Origin: Defluviitaleaceae bacterium
GTDB taxonomy: Bacteria > Bacillota > Clostridia > Lachnospirales > WRAX01
Length of the DNA: 38,367 bases
Assembly: GCA_009779935.1 (NCBI GenBank)
Contig: WRAX01000022.1
Span: 1 to 38,367 of the forward strand
Reading direction: 5' to 3'
Shown here: positions 23,354 through 32,278 of the stretch, piece after piece
How positions within the stretch are numbered: position 1 is the stretch's first letter
Layout: the number at the start of each line of letters is the position of its first letter
Made by a program: the position numbers and the translations under genes
Notes under the pieces: model-generated
The model's database searches: none
Told to the model about the DNA's origin: nothing
What the model saw: only the letters and a program-made list of their open reading frames with translations

Positions 23354-24547
23354 TTACCCCGCTTTCTGGTATCGTGACACATTCATCAAAAGTCCCACAG
23401 CTGTCATCATCACAGCAATACTTGTACCTCCATAGCTAATAAAGGGTAGCGGAATGCCTGTGTTTGGTATAAAATTGGTAACAACACCTACATTGATGAT
23501 AACTTGAACAGCTATCATGGTAGTAATGCCTGTTGCTATAAGGGTGCCCAATATATCACGACTGTCCATGGCCACTTTTACACCACGCCACACAATTACA
23601 GCGAAAAACAATAGTACAATACCGCCGCCAAAAAGCCCCAGCTCTTCAATAATAATAGCAAAAATAAAGTCGTTTTGAGATTCTGGTAGATAGTATCGTT
23701 TTTGCATAGAATTGCCTAAGCCACGCCCAAACAAACCGCCGCTGGCAATGGCAAAAAGTGATTGGATGGTTTGAAAGCCAAAGCGGCTGGGGTCTGAAAA
23801 AGGGTCCTGCCACACCATAAAACGAGAGCCACGTACACCGCCCATAAAATGATAGTCCACAAGTAAAAAACCAACTACCGCACCAACAGCGGCGGCTGCA
23901 AAAGCGATAAAACGCCAAAAATAAGGGCTGGCAATAAACAGCATTACAAAAGCAACGGCAGCGATGATGATAGCCGTAGATAAATTGCGCCCCCAAAGAA
24001 CAAGGCCAACGGGCAAAATTGTTAAAATTATGTATCCACCCAGCCCTTTGGCAGTGCTAACACGGTTTTTGTTGCGGTTTATATAGATTGCAAGCATAAG
24101 GATAACGGCAACCTTTGCCAATTCCGACGGCTGAAAGTTTACAGGGCCAAAAGCCACCCAGCGGCGCGCACCCTGAAATTCGATACCAAACAAAGCTGTG
24201 TAAACAAGCAAACCATTGGCAAATATGTAAAATATGGTGGCAAATTTTGATATTAATTTGTAGTTGACAGTTGCAGCAAAAAACATGCCCAAAAGCCCCA
24301 AACCGGCCCCCACAGCTTGCATGGTGAAGTAATCATACACATTACCGGAATGCAGGGCGGAATAATAACTGGCAGACAACACCATAACAAGTCCGATGCC
24401 CACCAAAACCACGGTGCTGATGAAGATGATGTGGTCATATTCCCTAATGGTTATGCGATTGCCTTGGTTGCCTTTTCTTCGTGTTTCCAATTCCTGCTTG
24501 CTAGGGAAAGGGATTATATCGTTATTTCTGTGACTTTGGGTTGACAA
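23354..24547 (-). CDS. ftsW: FtsW/SpoVE-type peptidoglycan glycosyltransferase (SEDS)
   Basis: 397 residues, TTG start 6 nt after GGGAGGTGAT. An N-terminal cytoplasmic stretch of about 35 polar residues precedes roughly ten membrane helices. SEDS signatures are clear: GARRWVAFGPVNFQPSELAK, GPNLS-like GRNLSTAIII, YYLPESQNDFIFAIIIEELG (with the conserved extracellular loop) and PNTGIPLPFISYGGTS near the end. It polymerises glycan strands from lipid II together with a class B penicillin-binding protein, presumably the product of the interrupted gene at 31169 or another one. ftsW-type and spoVE-type cannot be separated by eye. It is the last dcw gene in this window; murG and ftsQ are not present. 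Confidence 0.9.
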   Translation of the reverse strand: MSTQSHRNNDIIPFPSKQELETRRKGNQGNRITIREYDHIIFISTVVLVGIGLVMVLSASYYSALHSGNVYDYFTMQAVGAGLGLLGMFFAATVNYKLISKFATIFYIFANGLLVYTALFGIEFQGARRWVAFGPVNFQPSELAKVAVILMLAIYINRNKNRVSTAKGLGGYIILTILPVGLVLWGRNLSTAIIIAAVAFVMLFIASPYFWRFIAFAAAAVGAVVGFLLVDYHFMGGVRGSRFMVWQDPFSDPSRFGFQTIQSLFAIASGGLFGRGLGNSMQKRYYLPESQNDFIFAIIIEELGLFGGGIVLLFFAVIVWRGVKVAMDSRDILGTLIATGITTMIAVQVIINVGVVTNFIPNTGIPLPFISYGGTSIAVMMTAVGLLMNVSRYQKAG

Positions 24548-24582
24548 AAAATCACCTCCCGAGATTTGTTAAAATTTCGTGA

Positions 24583-24997
24583 CACAGCTTTGTTGCTAAT
24601 TTGCTCGATCTTCCTTTGGCGCAAAAATACAGTCCGGATTTTGCCGGTTTTGGTGAAGTTCTCTCCACTACAATTCGGCCATAAATCATCTTGGATTCCA
24701 AGACTGCCAAGACCTCATAGTGGGTATTTCACTTGCATAAACAATGTGCCTATAGGGTAAATTGCCCCGTCGGGCTGTCACTTAAATCATCCGTCATCCC
24801 GACATGTGGCAAAGAAGAGTTCTGCCACCTTTTGCATAATTAGGTCGGTAGGCTTCATGCCCAGTTCTACCAGCATTAATGCGCTGGAATATGTGGGGAA
24901 TGGTGCGCCCTTTGCCGATTTACCATTCCGCCGTTGCCCAAAAATCCCCGTTATTATTATATCTGCGGGACAAAATGATGTCCATATCCGTCACGTT
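24583..24997 (-). pseudogene. heavily decayed coding sequence between murD and ftsW
   Basis: The 450 bp between murD and ftsW have no intact gene, but a minus-strand frame reads as eroded protein. Right after murD comes MDIILSRRYNNNGDFWATAE. After a frame change there is GKSAKGAPFPTYSSALMLVE, LGMKPTDLIMQKVAELFF and RDDG, a stop, then GAIYPIGTLFMQVKYPL and another stop, fading out near 24583. Phrases such as the Pro-Thr-Tyr-Ser run, RDDG and IGTLFMQV resemble proteins of the prenyltransferase/squalene-cyclase alpha-barrel type. That family call is from memory and uncertain. Stops and frame changes rule out function. Confidence 0.5.
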
Positions 24998-26356
24998 CTA
25001 CCCCAACTCTCGCACAAATTGTTTGAATACCCTGCCACGTTGTTCGTAATTGTCAAACATATCAAATGCAGCACAGGCTGGTGATAACAAGACGGCATCC
25101 CCTGCTTCTGCACGTGCGGCAGCTATATTTACTGCATCCTTTAAGGTATTGGCACGCTCATAGTCGTGGTAATTATGGGCTTTGCAGGTTCCGATTAGGG
25201 CATCTGCTGTTTCGCCGATGACAATGAAGTGCTTTACGCGCCCCGGGAAGACTTTCACCATTTCGCCAAAATCCAGCCCCTTATCGTGGCCGCCGCCAAT
25301 TAGTATAGTGGGCTGAGAAAGCCCCGTGATTGCCTTAATTGCCGAATCCACATTGGTTGCCTTGGAGTCGTTATAATAACTGATGCCATCAATTTCCTTA
25401 ACAAATTCCAGCCGATGCTCTACCGCCTTAAAGGCTTTTATGCCTGCCGCAATTATGTCAAGGGGCGCACCGGCGGCGGCGCACATAGCAATTGCCGCCA
25501 TTACATTTTCCGCATTATGGCTGCCGGGAATGGGAATATCCGCTAATTTTATCACTTCCACATCAAGTTTTATTCCTAAAAAATGCCACCTAATCCAAAT
25601 GCCGTCATTTTTAATAAACACACCTTTATCAAGCTCGTTATTACTGAATAGCATGGGCTTGGCAGGTGTTTTAGCAATCATAGTGTGAGAGTGCTGATTA
25701 TCAAAATTTAACACACAAATATCGTCTTCGGTCTGGTTTTCGTATATGCGTTCCTTAGCGGCAACATAGGCTTCCATGGTTTTATGGCGATTTAGGTGGT
25801 CAGGAGTCATATTTAACACCGCAGATATTTTTGGTCGAAAACTATGTATGGTTTCCAATTGAAAGCTGGATATTTCCGCTACAACCCAAGCATTGGGAGA
25901 TACACTTTCCACCAGACCACAAAAAGACACGCCAATATTGCCCGCCATAACCGAGCCCGGGAAGGCCTTGGCCATAATTTGCCCAGCCAGCGAGCAAACG
26001 GTGGTTTTGCCATTTGTGCCTGTAACTGCCATAATCTGCGCCTTGCAATGGCGGCTTGCCAGCTCTACTTCACCCCAAACAGGTATGCTTAGCTTGCGGG
26101 CAGCTTCTACAAAAGGCAAATCTGTTGGTATGCCGGGACTTAGTACCATCAGTTGGTGTTCGCCTAATATATCATCCGGGTTTTTACCAAAATGTGTGCT
26201 TACCCGTTCATGCGTCAGCAAATCCGCTTCCACGGCAGGTTCCTCACGCAAATCGCACAAAGTTACGCTTGCGCCATGGGCAAGCAAAAGGCGGGCTGCC
26301 CCCGTACCCGACAGACCCATGCCGCATACCAAAACTTTTTTGCCAGTATATCCCAT
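24998..26356 (-). CDS. murD: UDP-N-acetylmuramoylalanine--D-glutamate ligase
   Basis: 452 residues. It adds D-glutamate to UDP-MurNAc-L-Ala in the cytoplasm. Visible are the Rossmann start KVLVCGMGLSGTGAARLL, the ATP motif MAVTGTNGKTTVCSLAGQIM near residue 110, LNMTPDHLNRH, the EHRLEFV segment with YYNDSKATN, and ILIGGGHDKGLDF. Length is normal. It stands between a decayed gene (toward ftsW) and a GNAT/MafI pair (toward mraY), so the classic mraY-murD-ftsW order survives but spacing is enlarged. Confidence 0.96.
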   Translation of the reverse strand: MGYTGKKVLVCGMGLSGTGAARLLLAHGASVTLCDLREEPAVEADLLTHERVSTHFGKNPDDILGEHQLMVLSPGIPTDLPFVEAARKLSIPVWGEVELASRHCKAQIMAVTGTNGKTTVCSLAGQIMAKAFPGSVMAGNIGVSFCGLVESVSPNAWVVAEISSFQLETIHSFRPKISAVLNMTPDHLNRHKTMEAYVAAKERIYENQTEDDICVLNFDNQHSHTMIAKTPAKPMLFSNNELDKGVFIKNDGIWIRWHFLGIKLDVEVIKLADIPIPGSHNAENVMAAIAMCAAAGAPLDIIAAGIKAFKAVEHRLEFVKEIDGISYYNDSKATNVDSAIKAITGLSQPTILIGGGHDKGLDFGEMVKVFPGRVKHFIVIGETADALIGTCKAHNYHDYERANTLKDAVNIAAARAEAGDAVLLSPACAAFDMFDNYEQRGRVFKQFVRELG

Positions 26357-26395
26357 AATAATCCCTCGCTCTATCCCTGCAATGACGGTAAAAAC

Positions 26396-26809
26396 TTAAA
26401 ACCACTTACAAGGTATAGTTAAAAAAGTGTTGTTATTGATTTCAAAACCAAGCTTTTCATAGTATCCACTTATTTTGTCGGTTGTTTGAACCAGCCATTC
26501 GGAATTTGGATAATGGCCAATACATCGCTTGACCAACTCCCTGCCTATACCCATATTTTGGTATTCTGGCAATACCAATAAGTCGTAAATTACTGACCTA
26601 AACACCTTGTCGCTTAACACCCGAACCGTACCGACCAAATCATCCCCTACCCACGCAGAAACCACGAGGGTGGAGTTTATAAATGGCTTGTTAAAATACT
26701 CTATCATTTCTGGGGTTTCTGACCCGTCTGACCAGCCGGCGGCCATAAACAAACAGTGCAATGCCTCTTGGGGCAAATCTTTTTTGGTGTCATCAAATCG
26801 AATATTCAT
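26396..26809 (-). CDS. GNAT acetyltransferase inserted in the dcw cluster
   Basis: 137 residues from ATG 26809 (GTG 26815 is also possible). Family blocks: VVSAWVGDDLVGTVRVLSD, then YDLLVLPEYQNMGIGRELVK with the acetyl-CoA loop (QNMGIG) and ISGYYEKLGFEINNN at the C-terminus. It is intact. It lies 39 nt upstream of murD and reads with the dcw genes, so it may be carried on their transcript. The substrate is unknown. Confidence 0.85.
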   Translation of the reverse strand: MNIRFDDTKKDLPQEALHCLFMAAGWSDGSETPEMIEYFNKPFINSTLVVSAWVGDDLVGTVRVLSDKVFRSVIYDLLVLPEYQNMGIGRELVKRCIGHYPNSEWLVQTTDKISGYYEKLGFEINNNTFLTIPCKWF

Positions 26810-26933
26810 AACCACACCCGCTTTCGGAACCCCTTTGTTATTGTCCTTACAATAAAATCTTACAACTCATGTTGCTAAGGGTGGAAATAACGTTACTAAT
26901 GCTTATTTGGTGTAGTGCTCATCTTCCCCAAAA

Positions 26934-27197
26934 TTATTCAACTATAATTTTGCTCCACAAATCGCTTTCAAGCTCCATTATCTCACCCATAGCTTTTATT
27001 GCATCGTATTTTTCTTGTGAGACAGCAATCCTGTCTTGCCATAAAGCGGCACATAACTGTTCAAATGCAAGACCCCATTCGTTATGCTCGATGAACACAC
27101 AAATTTCTTTTTTATCATGTGGTATTAATGCCAAGTCTTTTGAGATCAAGACTATTGTACTGGATATTAACTGTCCTAATAATTGATAATCTGTCAT
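26934..27197 (-). CDS. MafI-like immunity protein, orphan
   Basis: 87 residues; ATG 27197 has TTGGAGGT 4-5 nt upstream, so the longer frame from 27209 is rejected. All-helical, acidic protein with the pattern ICVFIEHNEWGLAFEQLCAA and IMELESDLWSKI, which resembles MafI-type immunity proteins (the EH-E-x-A-x-E-x-L core). Those neutralise polymorphic or contact-dependent toxins. No toxin gene is adjacent; it sits between mraY and a GNAT inside the dcw cluster. The family assignment is by pattern memory only. Confidence 0.55.
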   Translation of the reverse strand: MTDYQLLGQLISSTIVLISKDLALIPHDKKEICVFIEHNEWGLAFEQLCAALWQDRIAVSQEKYDAIKAMGEIMELESDLWSKIIVE

Positions 27198-27219
27198 CTG
27201 TACCTCCAATATAAATTTT

Positions 27220-27257
27220 GCGCACGTACCACGTTCATTATGGGTACATAAGTGCGC
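27220..27257. repeat. strong hairpin upstream of the MafI-like gene
   Basis: GCGCACGTACC (27220-27230) pairs with GGTAC (27243-27247) and GTGCGC (27252-27257), giving 11 bp with a 4-nt bulge (ATAA). There is no T-run. It lies 23 nt from the MafI-like start and about 105 nt downstream of mraY, so it could be an RNA processing or regulatory fold. Confidence 0.5.
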
Positions 27258-27362
27258 CCTCTGTTTTGGTTATTCAGTAAGTAAAGCAAATTTATCACAA
27301 CATTGGTGTTTTGTGGCGAAGTTGTCCAAACTGCGTTATTTACACCCTTTACAGCGCACATG

Positions 27363-28352
27363 TTACAAATTGGCGATTGCCAAAAAGCCGATAAAGCAGA
27401 AAATTGCAGTGGCAATGTAAAAGATGGACACCACTTTGGTTTCCGGCCAGCCCATCTGTTCAAAATGATGATGGATAGGTGCCATTTTGAACAGCCGTTT
27501 ACCACCGGTAAGCTTGAAATAGCCCACTTGCAACACAACCGACAAAACTTCTATCAAATAAACCGCACCCACGATAAGAATAAGCAGAGGCATTTGTAAA
27601 ATTATGGCAGTTGCTGTTACAAAGCCACCCAAAGCCAGCGAGCCTGTATCCCCCATAAAAACCCTTGCCGGATGGGAATTAAACAGCAAAAAGCCCAGCA
27701 ACGCACCCGCTGCCGCCGCCAGCGCATATGCCAGCGTGCTATCCACCACAAAGGCGGTGTATAGGAAGAATAGGCAAACTATCAAGGTAACGCCTGATGC
27801 CAACCCATCCAACCCATCGGTAAAATTTACGCCATTGGTTGTGCCAAGGGCTGCAATAAGGATAAAGATGGGCATAAACCAGCCCAAATCCAAGTATAAA
27901 CCATTGCTAAACGGCACAAACACCAGCGTTTGAATATCATTAACACGCAACAGAAGCACAAAGATGGCAGCGGCGATAAATTGTAGCGAAAACTTCTGCC
28001 AAGCCCGCAAGCCCAGTGACCGCTTCTTAACGACCTTAATATAATCATCCATAAAGCCAATTGCGCCAAAGCTAACCATAAGAAACATCACCAGCATCCA
28101 GTAAATATCAAATCCTGCAAAAAAACCCGATGTGGCGGCAATTGCAACAACAATAACAAAGCCGCCCATTGATGGTGTTCCCGCCTTGGAAAGGTGGCTT
28201 TTTGGCCCGTCATCCCGCACATTTTGACCAAATTTAAGGCGGCGCAGTATAGGGATAACGATTGGGCCAAGTACAACGGCAACACCAAAGGCTATCAAAG
28301 CCACCAAAACGGCAGTATGGAAGCTTAGCTGACTGTAATAAGAGTAATCCAT
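27363..28352 (-). CDS. mraY: phospho-N-acetylmuramoyl-pentapeptide transferase
   Basis: 329 residues, about ten membrane helices. It joins UDP-MurNAc-pentapeptide to undecaprenyl phosphate, making lipid I. Signatures: DGPKSHLSKAGTPSMGG near 45-61, GFMDDYIKVVKKRSLGL (with the DD metal site), NGVNFTDGLDGLASG and FMGDTGSLALGG, plus the HHHFE motif in MAPIHHHFEQMGW. Its ATG overlaps the murF stop (TAATG), so translation is coupled. Confidence 0.97.
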   Translation of the reverse strand: MDYSYYSQLSFHTAVLVALIAFGVAVVLGPIVIPILRRLKFGQNVRDDGPKSHLSKAGTPSMGGFVIVVAIAATSGFFAGFDIYWMLVMFLMVSFGAIGFMDDYIKVVKKRSLGLRAWQKFSLQFIAAAIFVLLLRVNDIQTLVFVPFSNGLYLDLGWFMPIFILIAALGTTNGVNFTDGLDGLASGVTLIVCLFFLYTAFVVDSTLAYALAAAAGALLGFLLFNSHPARVFMGDTGSLALGGFVTATAIILQMPLLILIVGAVYLIEVLSVVLQVGYFKLTGGKRLFKMAPIHHHFEQMGWPETKVVSIFYIATAIFCFIGFLAIANL

Positions 28353-29704
28353 TATTCTCTCTCCAATTTATCTGCAATTTCCTCCAACTTCATGCCGCGG
28401 GATGCTTTTAACAGCACCGTATCACCCGCCTGCACACCACCAAAGGATTGTAAAAAACTATCTTTGTTGATAAAATGGGCTATTGACCAAGCCCCACCCT
28501 TATCTGCCCCTTCAAAAATATGTTGGGCATGTTCGCCAATGCAGTAAATAACATCAATTCCCAGTTTTGCGGCATATTCGCCACAGCCATAGTGCATTTT
28601 ATCGGTTTCTTCGCCCAATTCATACATATCACCTAAAATAGCGACTTTGCGCCCCTTTGCTGTGGACAACACTTGCAAAGCTGCCTTCATGGAATCGGGA
28701 TTGGCATTGTAGCAATCCACAATCAGCTTGCCGCCACCCTTCAAATCTCGCACATCCATGCGCATTCCGGAGGATTGGTAGCCTGCAATGCCTTGGGCAA
28801 TTTGATTTGCGGAAAGCCCCATATAGTCCCCCGCAGCCACCGCCGCAAGGGAATTTAGCACCATATGGCGGCCGGGAGAGGGTAAGTTAATATCCACAAA
28901 ATCCTCATTTTGCAGGGCTACTGTATACGACGAGCCATCAAGACCCTTATCTGCATGATTGGTGGGTTGATAGGTATTTAATGTGCCGAATCCATAATAT
29001 GTCACATCCCCACGGGTGTCCAATTGGGGTAAAAAATCATCATCGCCACAGGCAAACACCCGCCCATCAGGGGCGAGAAAGTCTGTAATTTCGCTTTTTG
29101 CCTTAAAAATTTCTTCCCGGCTGCCAAGGTTTTCAATATGCGCCACACCAATATTGGTAATAATTGCCACATTTGGGCGGGCAATTTTGGACAGACGATG
29201 TATTTCCCAACGGTTGTTCATACCCATTTCAAGCACAGCAACCTCTGTATCCTCATCAATATTAAAAATGCTGGATGGCAAACCAATCTCGTTATTAAAA
29301 TTGCCAAGGGTTTTAACCACATTAAATTTTTGGGATAGTACCGAGGCAACCATATCTTTACAAGATGTTTTGCCATTGCTGCCCGTAATGCCCACAATAG
29401 TCACATTAAACAGGCTTCTATAATATTCTGCCAAATCCATTAGGGCTTGTTTTGTGTCATCCACGTAAATGGCACAAATATCAGTTTCTTGCTGGCTAAA
29501 TGTGCAAACCGCACCTTTTTGCAAGGCTTGCTCCATGTACTTATGCCCGTCCGCATTTATGCCTTGTAAGGGCACAAAAAGCTTGCCCTTAACATCTTCA
29601 CGGGTATCAAACGACACACCACGTACAAAAGCGTCCCCCATGGCAGAATTGTTAAGCTGGCCACCCACGGCACGGGCAATTTCTGATAATTTTAATGGCT
29701 TCAC
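28352..29704 (-). CDS. murF: UDP-N-acetylmuramoyl-tripeptide--D-alanyl-D-alanine ligase
   Basis: 450 residues. It adds D-Ala-D-Ala to UDP-MurNAc-tripeptide. Visible: the N-terminal substrate domain (FDTREDVKGKLFVPLQG), the ATP loop VGITGSNGKTSCKDMVASVL near 108, NFNNEIGLPSSI, VLEMGMNNRWEI, and YNANPDSMKAAL. Length is normal. Its start overlaps the murE stop and its stop overlaps the mraY start, so the three ligase and transferase genes form a tight unit. Confidence 0.96.
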   Translation of the reverse strand: MKPLKLSEIARAVGGQLNNSAMGDAFVRGVSFDTREDVKGKLFVPLQGINADGHKYMEQALQKGAVCTFSQQETDICAIYVDDTKQALMDLAEYYRSLFNVTIVGITGSNGKTSCKDMVASVLSQKFNVVKTLGNFNNEIGLPSSIFNIDEDTEVAVLEMGMNNRWEIHRLSKIARPNVAIITNIGVAHIENLGSREEIFKAKSEITDFLAPDGRVFACGDDDFLPQLDTRGDVTYYGFGTLNTYQPTNHADKGLDGSSYTVALQNEDFVDINLPSPGRHMVLNSLAAVAAGDYMGLSANQIAQGIAGYQSSGMRMDVRDLKGGGKLIVDCYNANPDSMKAALQVLSTAKGRKVAILGDMYELGEETDKMHYGCGEYAAKLGIDVIYCIGEHAQHIFEGADKGGAWSIAHFINKDSFLQSFGGVQAGDTVLLKASRGMKLEEIADKLERE

Positions 29705-31107
29705 GGCTGCACCCCCAGCGCATCACGGGCGATTTGTGCATCATCAAAATACATGCGCCGCCCATTCTCAAACTCTTGGTAATCTTCATGCCCCTTACCT
29801 GCGATAATAACACAATCATCAGGCAGGGCAAGGCTTATGGCCTTTATAATCGCTTCTTTACGGTCTGTTATTTTTTGGTAATCGCAACCCATGACTCCTT
29901 CTGCTATTTGCTTAATAATAACTTCGGGATTTTCGTTGCGGGGATTGTCGCTGGTGATAATAACCAAATCTGAAAGCCGCCCGGCAACTTCGCCCATAAT
30001 TGGGCGTTTAGCTCCGTCACGGTCGCCGCCGCAGCCAAAAATGGTAATAATTCGCCCCTTCGTAAACTCCCGACAGGAGGTGATTATGTTTTCCAACCCA
30101 TCAGGGCTGTGGGCATAATCAACAATCACAGAGAAGCCGTGGTTATTGGGGATTGATTGGATGCGCCCCCCTACCCCCTGCATATCAGCAAAAGCCGCTG
30201 CAATTTGATCGGGGGCAAGCCCCAGCCGCATTGCAGCAACATAGGCGCAAAGGCTGTTATACACGGTAAACTTGCCGGGTATTGGCACATCAACTGCCTG
30301 ACCCTTTATTATATACCTAATACCATCACTTTGCAATATGCAATTGCTTGCGTGATAGTCGCCGCCATTTATGCCGTAGGTTAGCATTTCACAGGTATTC
30401 GGGGCATAATTCAGCAAAAAATCACAAGTGCCATCATCGTGGTTAATAATACCTGTGGTGCAAAGGTCAAACAAACCGGCCTTTGCAAGGCGATAATTTT
30501 CCATGGTGCCGTGGAAGTCCAAATGGTCCTGGCTGAGATTGGTAAAAAGCCCCAATTCAAACTTTAATGCCGCCACCTTGTGCAATGCAAGGGCATGGGA
30601 CGAAACTTCCATCACTACAAATTCTGCTCCGACTTTTGCCATAACACCCAAAATTTGATATAATTCCACCGTATCGGGGGTGGTGGATGTGGCGAAGGGT
30701 ATATTTACTGGTTCGCCATCCAGCAGTACCCCCAAAGTGCCGATGCTACCCACCTTTTTTCCGTTTTTGCGCAAAATATTCTCCAAAAAGGCGGCGGTGG
30801 ATGTTTTGCCATTGGTGCCTGTGATACCTATCAGCTTCATGTTTTTTGCGGGGTTGCCGAAAAACCGATGGCATAAATGCGCCATTTCAAGCCGGGTATC
30901 ATCAGCGGTGATTATTGCTGCATTTTGGGGCATACCCCCTTCCCTGCCCGTGGCGCATAAAACCGCCACGGCCCCGGCATTAACTGCCTGCTGGGCAAAA
31001 TCGTGCCCATCCACATGCAAGCCTTCGATGCAAACATATAAATCCCCTGCCCTAACTTTACGGGAATCTATGCAAATCCCATATATTTCCACATCGTTAA
31101 TTTTCAT
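29701..31107 (-). CDS. murE: UDP-N-acetylmuramoyl-tripeptide synthetase (meso-DAP type)
   Basis: 468 residues from ATG 31107, preceded by GTGAGGACG; the in-frame GTG 31119 is less likely. It adds the third stem-peptide residue. ATP loop IGITGTNGKTSTAAFLENIL is near residue 108; HLDFHGTMENY and IVDYAHSPDGLEN follow. The substrate motif is DNPRNENPE, the form typical of enzymes using meso-diaminopimelate rather than lysine. It lies 61 nt downstream of the interrupted penicillin-binding protein gene, the classic dcw order. Confidence 0.95.
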   Translation of the reverse strand: MKINDVEIYGICIDSRKVRAGDLYVCIEGLHVDGHDFAQQAVNAGAVAVLCATGREGGMPQNAAIITADDTRLEMAHLCHRFFGNPAKNMKLIGITGTNGKTSTAAFLENILRKNGKKVGSIGTLGVLLDGEPVNIPFATSTTPDTVELYQILGVMAKVGAEFVVMEVSSHALALHKVAALKFELGLFTNLSQDHLDFHGTMENYRLAKAGLFDLCTTGIINHDDGTCDFLLNYAPNTCEMLTYGINGGDYHASNCILQSDGIRYIIKGQAVDVPIPGKFTVYNSLCAYVAAMRLGLAPDQIAAAFADMQGVGGRIQSIPNNHGFSVIVDYAHSPDGLENIITSCREFTKGRIITIFGCGGDRDGAKRPIMGEVAGRLSDLVIITSDNPRNENPEVIIKQIAEGVMGCDYQKITDRKEAIIKAISLALPDDCVIIAGKGHEDYQEFENGRRMYFDDAQIARDALGVQP

Positions 31108-31168
31108 ATTCGTCCTCACAAAACCTTTTCGGAAATTTTAACACAATTTCCACCTTTTGGCAATAGGT

Positions 31169-32278
31169 TTATTGCCCCGACATATATAAAATCACCCGAC
31201 TGCCTTGGTTTATAATTTCGTTAGGCAAGGGAAACTGGCTGTTTACCATGCGTCCCGTGCCAAAAACCTCTGCTTCCAGCCCTAATTTGTCCAGCACCTG
31301 CCGTGCTACCGTCAAATTTTGTCCGGCAAGGCTGGGTACGGCTACTTGGCCAACGCCGTCCATAGCAAGTTCTTCTTCATTAAACACAGGGGCAATTTGC
31401 AGATAAGGCAAAATACTCGCTAAAAGCTCCTTCATCACGGGTCCTGCAACTTGCCCACCATAATATGCGCCCTTTGGCTCATCAATTAACACAAATGCCA
31501 TCACTTCGGGGTTTTCGGCGGGGGCAAATGTTAAAAATGACGCTATGTAACGCCCACTGCCCCTTGGTAATTTTTGGCTGGTTGCTGTTTTGCCTCCAAT
31601 ACGATAACCAGGTATATAGCTACGGTGCCCCGTGCCCACATATACCACCGACTCTAAAATTTCCTTCATCAATTCAGATGTGTCGGGCGAAATTACCTGC
31701 CTGCCTCGCTCGTGGAAAAACTGCTCTAATAGACTACCCTCGTTATCCACAATTTTCATGCCCACATGCGGTGTTACCATGTAGCCGCCATTTACAGTTG
31801 CCGCTGCCGCCCGCATAAGTTGCAAAGGCGTAATTTGAAAGCTTTGCCCAAAACTCATAACGGCCAGCTCCACAGGCCCGATTTTTTCCACGGGAAACAT
31901 GATGCCCACTGCTTCGCCGGGCAAATCCACCCCTGTGCGCTCTGTAAAGCCAAAAATGCCCATGTATTCGTGAAAAACTTCCGCACCTAATCTTTCGCCA
32001 ATCTCCATAAACACAGGGTTGCAGCTGTGCTGTACACCTTCGATAAAATTTAGGCTGCCGTGGCTGCGTGGCCGTCGCCAACAACCAATTTGCCGCCCAC
32101 CTACGGTGCGGCTACCCGTGCATACAAACATGGTATCCACATCAATCACGCCACGCTCCAACCCTGCCGCTGATGTAACAATTTTGAAAGTGGATCCGGG
32201 CTCGAAGGTGTCATTAGGCTGTGTCAAGTCAGGACTAAAAAAATATTGAAATTGCAGCGCATTTGTAACACTACTGAC
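31169..32278 (-). CDS. spoVD: 3' part of an interrupted class B penicillin-binding protein gene, SpoVD/FtsI type
   Basis: Only the C-terminal part is here: the transpeptidase domain and one PASTA domain. Motifs: EPGSTFK with the active serine, HSCNP (SxN), GGKTATSQK (KTA where KTG is common; I recall KTA in other clostridial SpoVD proteins), and a terminal PASTA (VAVPSLAGQNLTVARQVL, ILYMSGQ). One PASTA domain and the site upstream of murE favour SpoVD, needed for spore cortex. If it is the only such protein it would also serve division. A TTG at 32227 is the first apparent start, but homologous codons continue upstream (LQFQYFFSPDLTQPNDTFEP) to about 32278. There they meet an inverted repeat and, at 32285-32287, a stop. 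The membrane anchor and dimerisation domain must lie beyond the inserted element. Confidence 0.88.
   Translation of the reverse strand, partial: VSSVTNALQFQYFFSPDLTQPNDTFEPGSTFKIVTSAAGLERGVIDVDTMFVCTGSRTVGGRQIGCWRRPRSHGSLNFIEGVQHSCNPVFMEIGERLGAEVFHEYMGIFGFTERTGVDLPGEAVGIMFPVEKIGPVELAVMSFGQSFQITPLQLMRAAAATVNGGYMVTPHVGMKIVDNEGSLLEQFFHERGRQVISPDTSELMKEILESVVYVGTGHRSYIPGYRIGGKTATSQKLPRGSGRYIASFLTFAPAENPEVMAFVLIDEPKGAYYGGQVAGPVMKELLASILPYLQIAPVFNEEELAMDGVGQVAVPSLAGQNLTVARQVLDKLGLEAEVFGTGRMVNSQFPLPNEIINQGSRVILYMSGQ

Noticed and set aside
31800-31850. KTA instead of KTG as an inactivating change in the SpoVD-type protein (motif lies near 31590)
   Set aside because: All other motifs are intact and, from memory, KTA occurs in other clostridial SpoVD-type proteins, so it is probably a natural variant.
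32227-32227. TTG 32227 as the true start of a complete penicillin-binding protein
   Set aside because: It would begin only a few residues before the active serine, without membrane anchor, and family-like codons continue upstream to the repeat.
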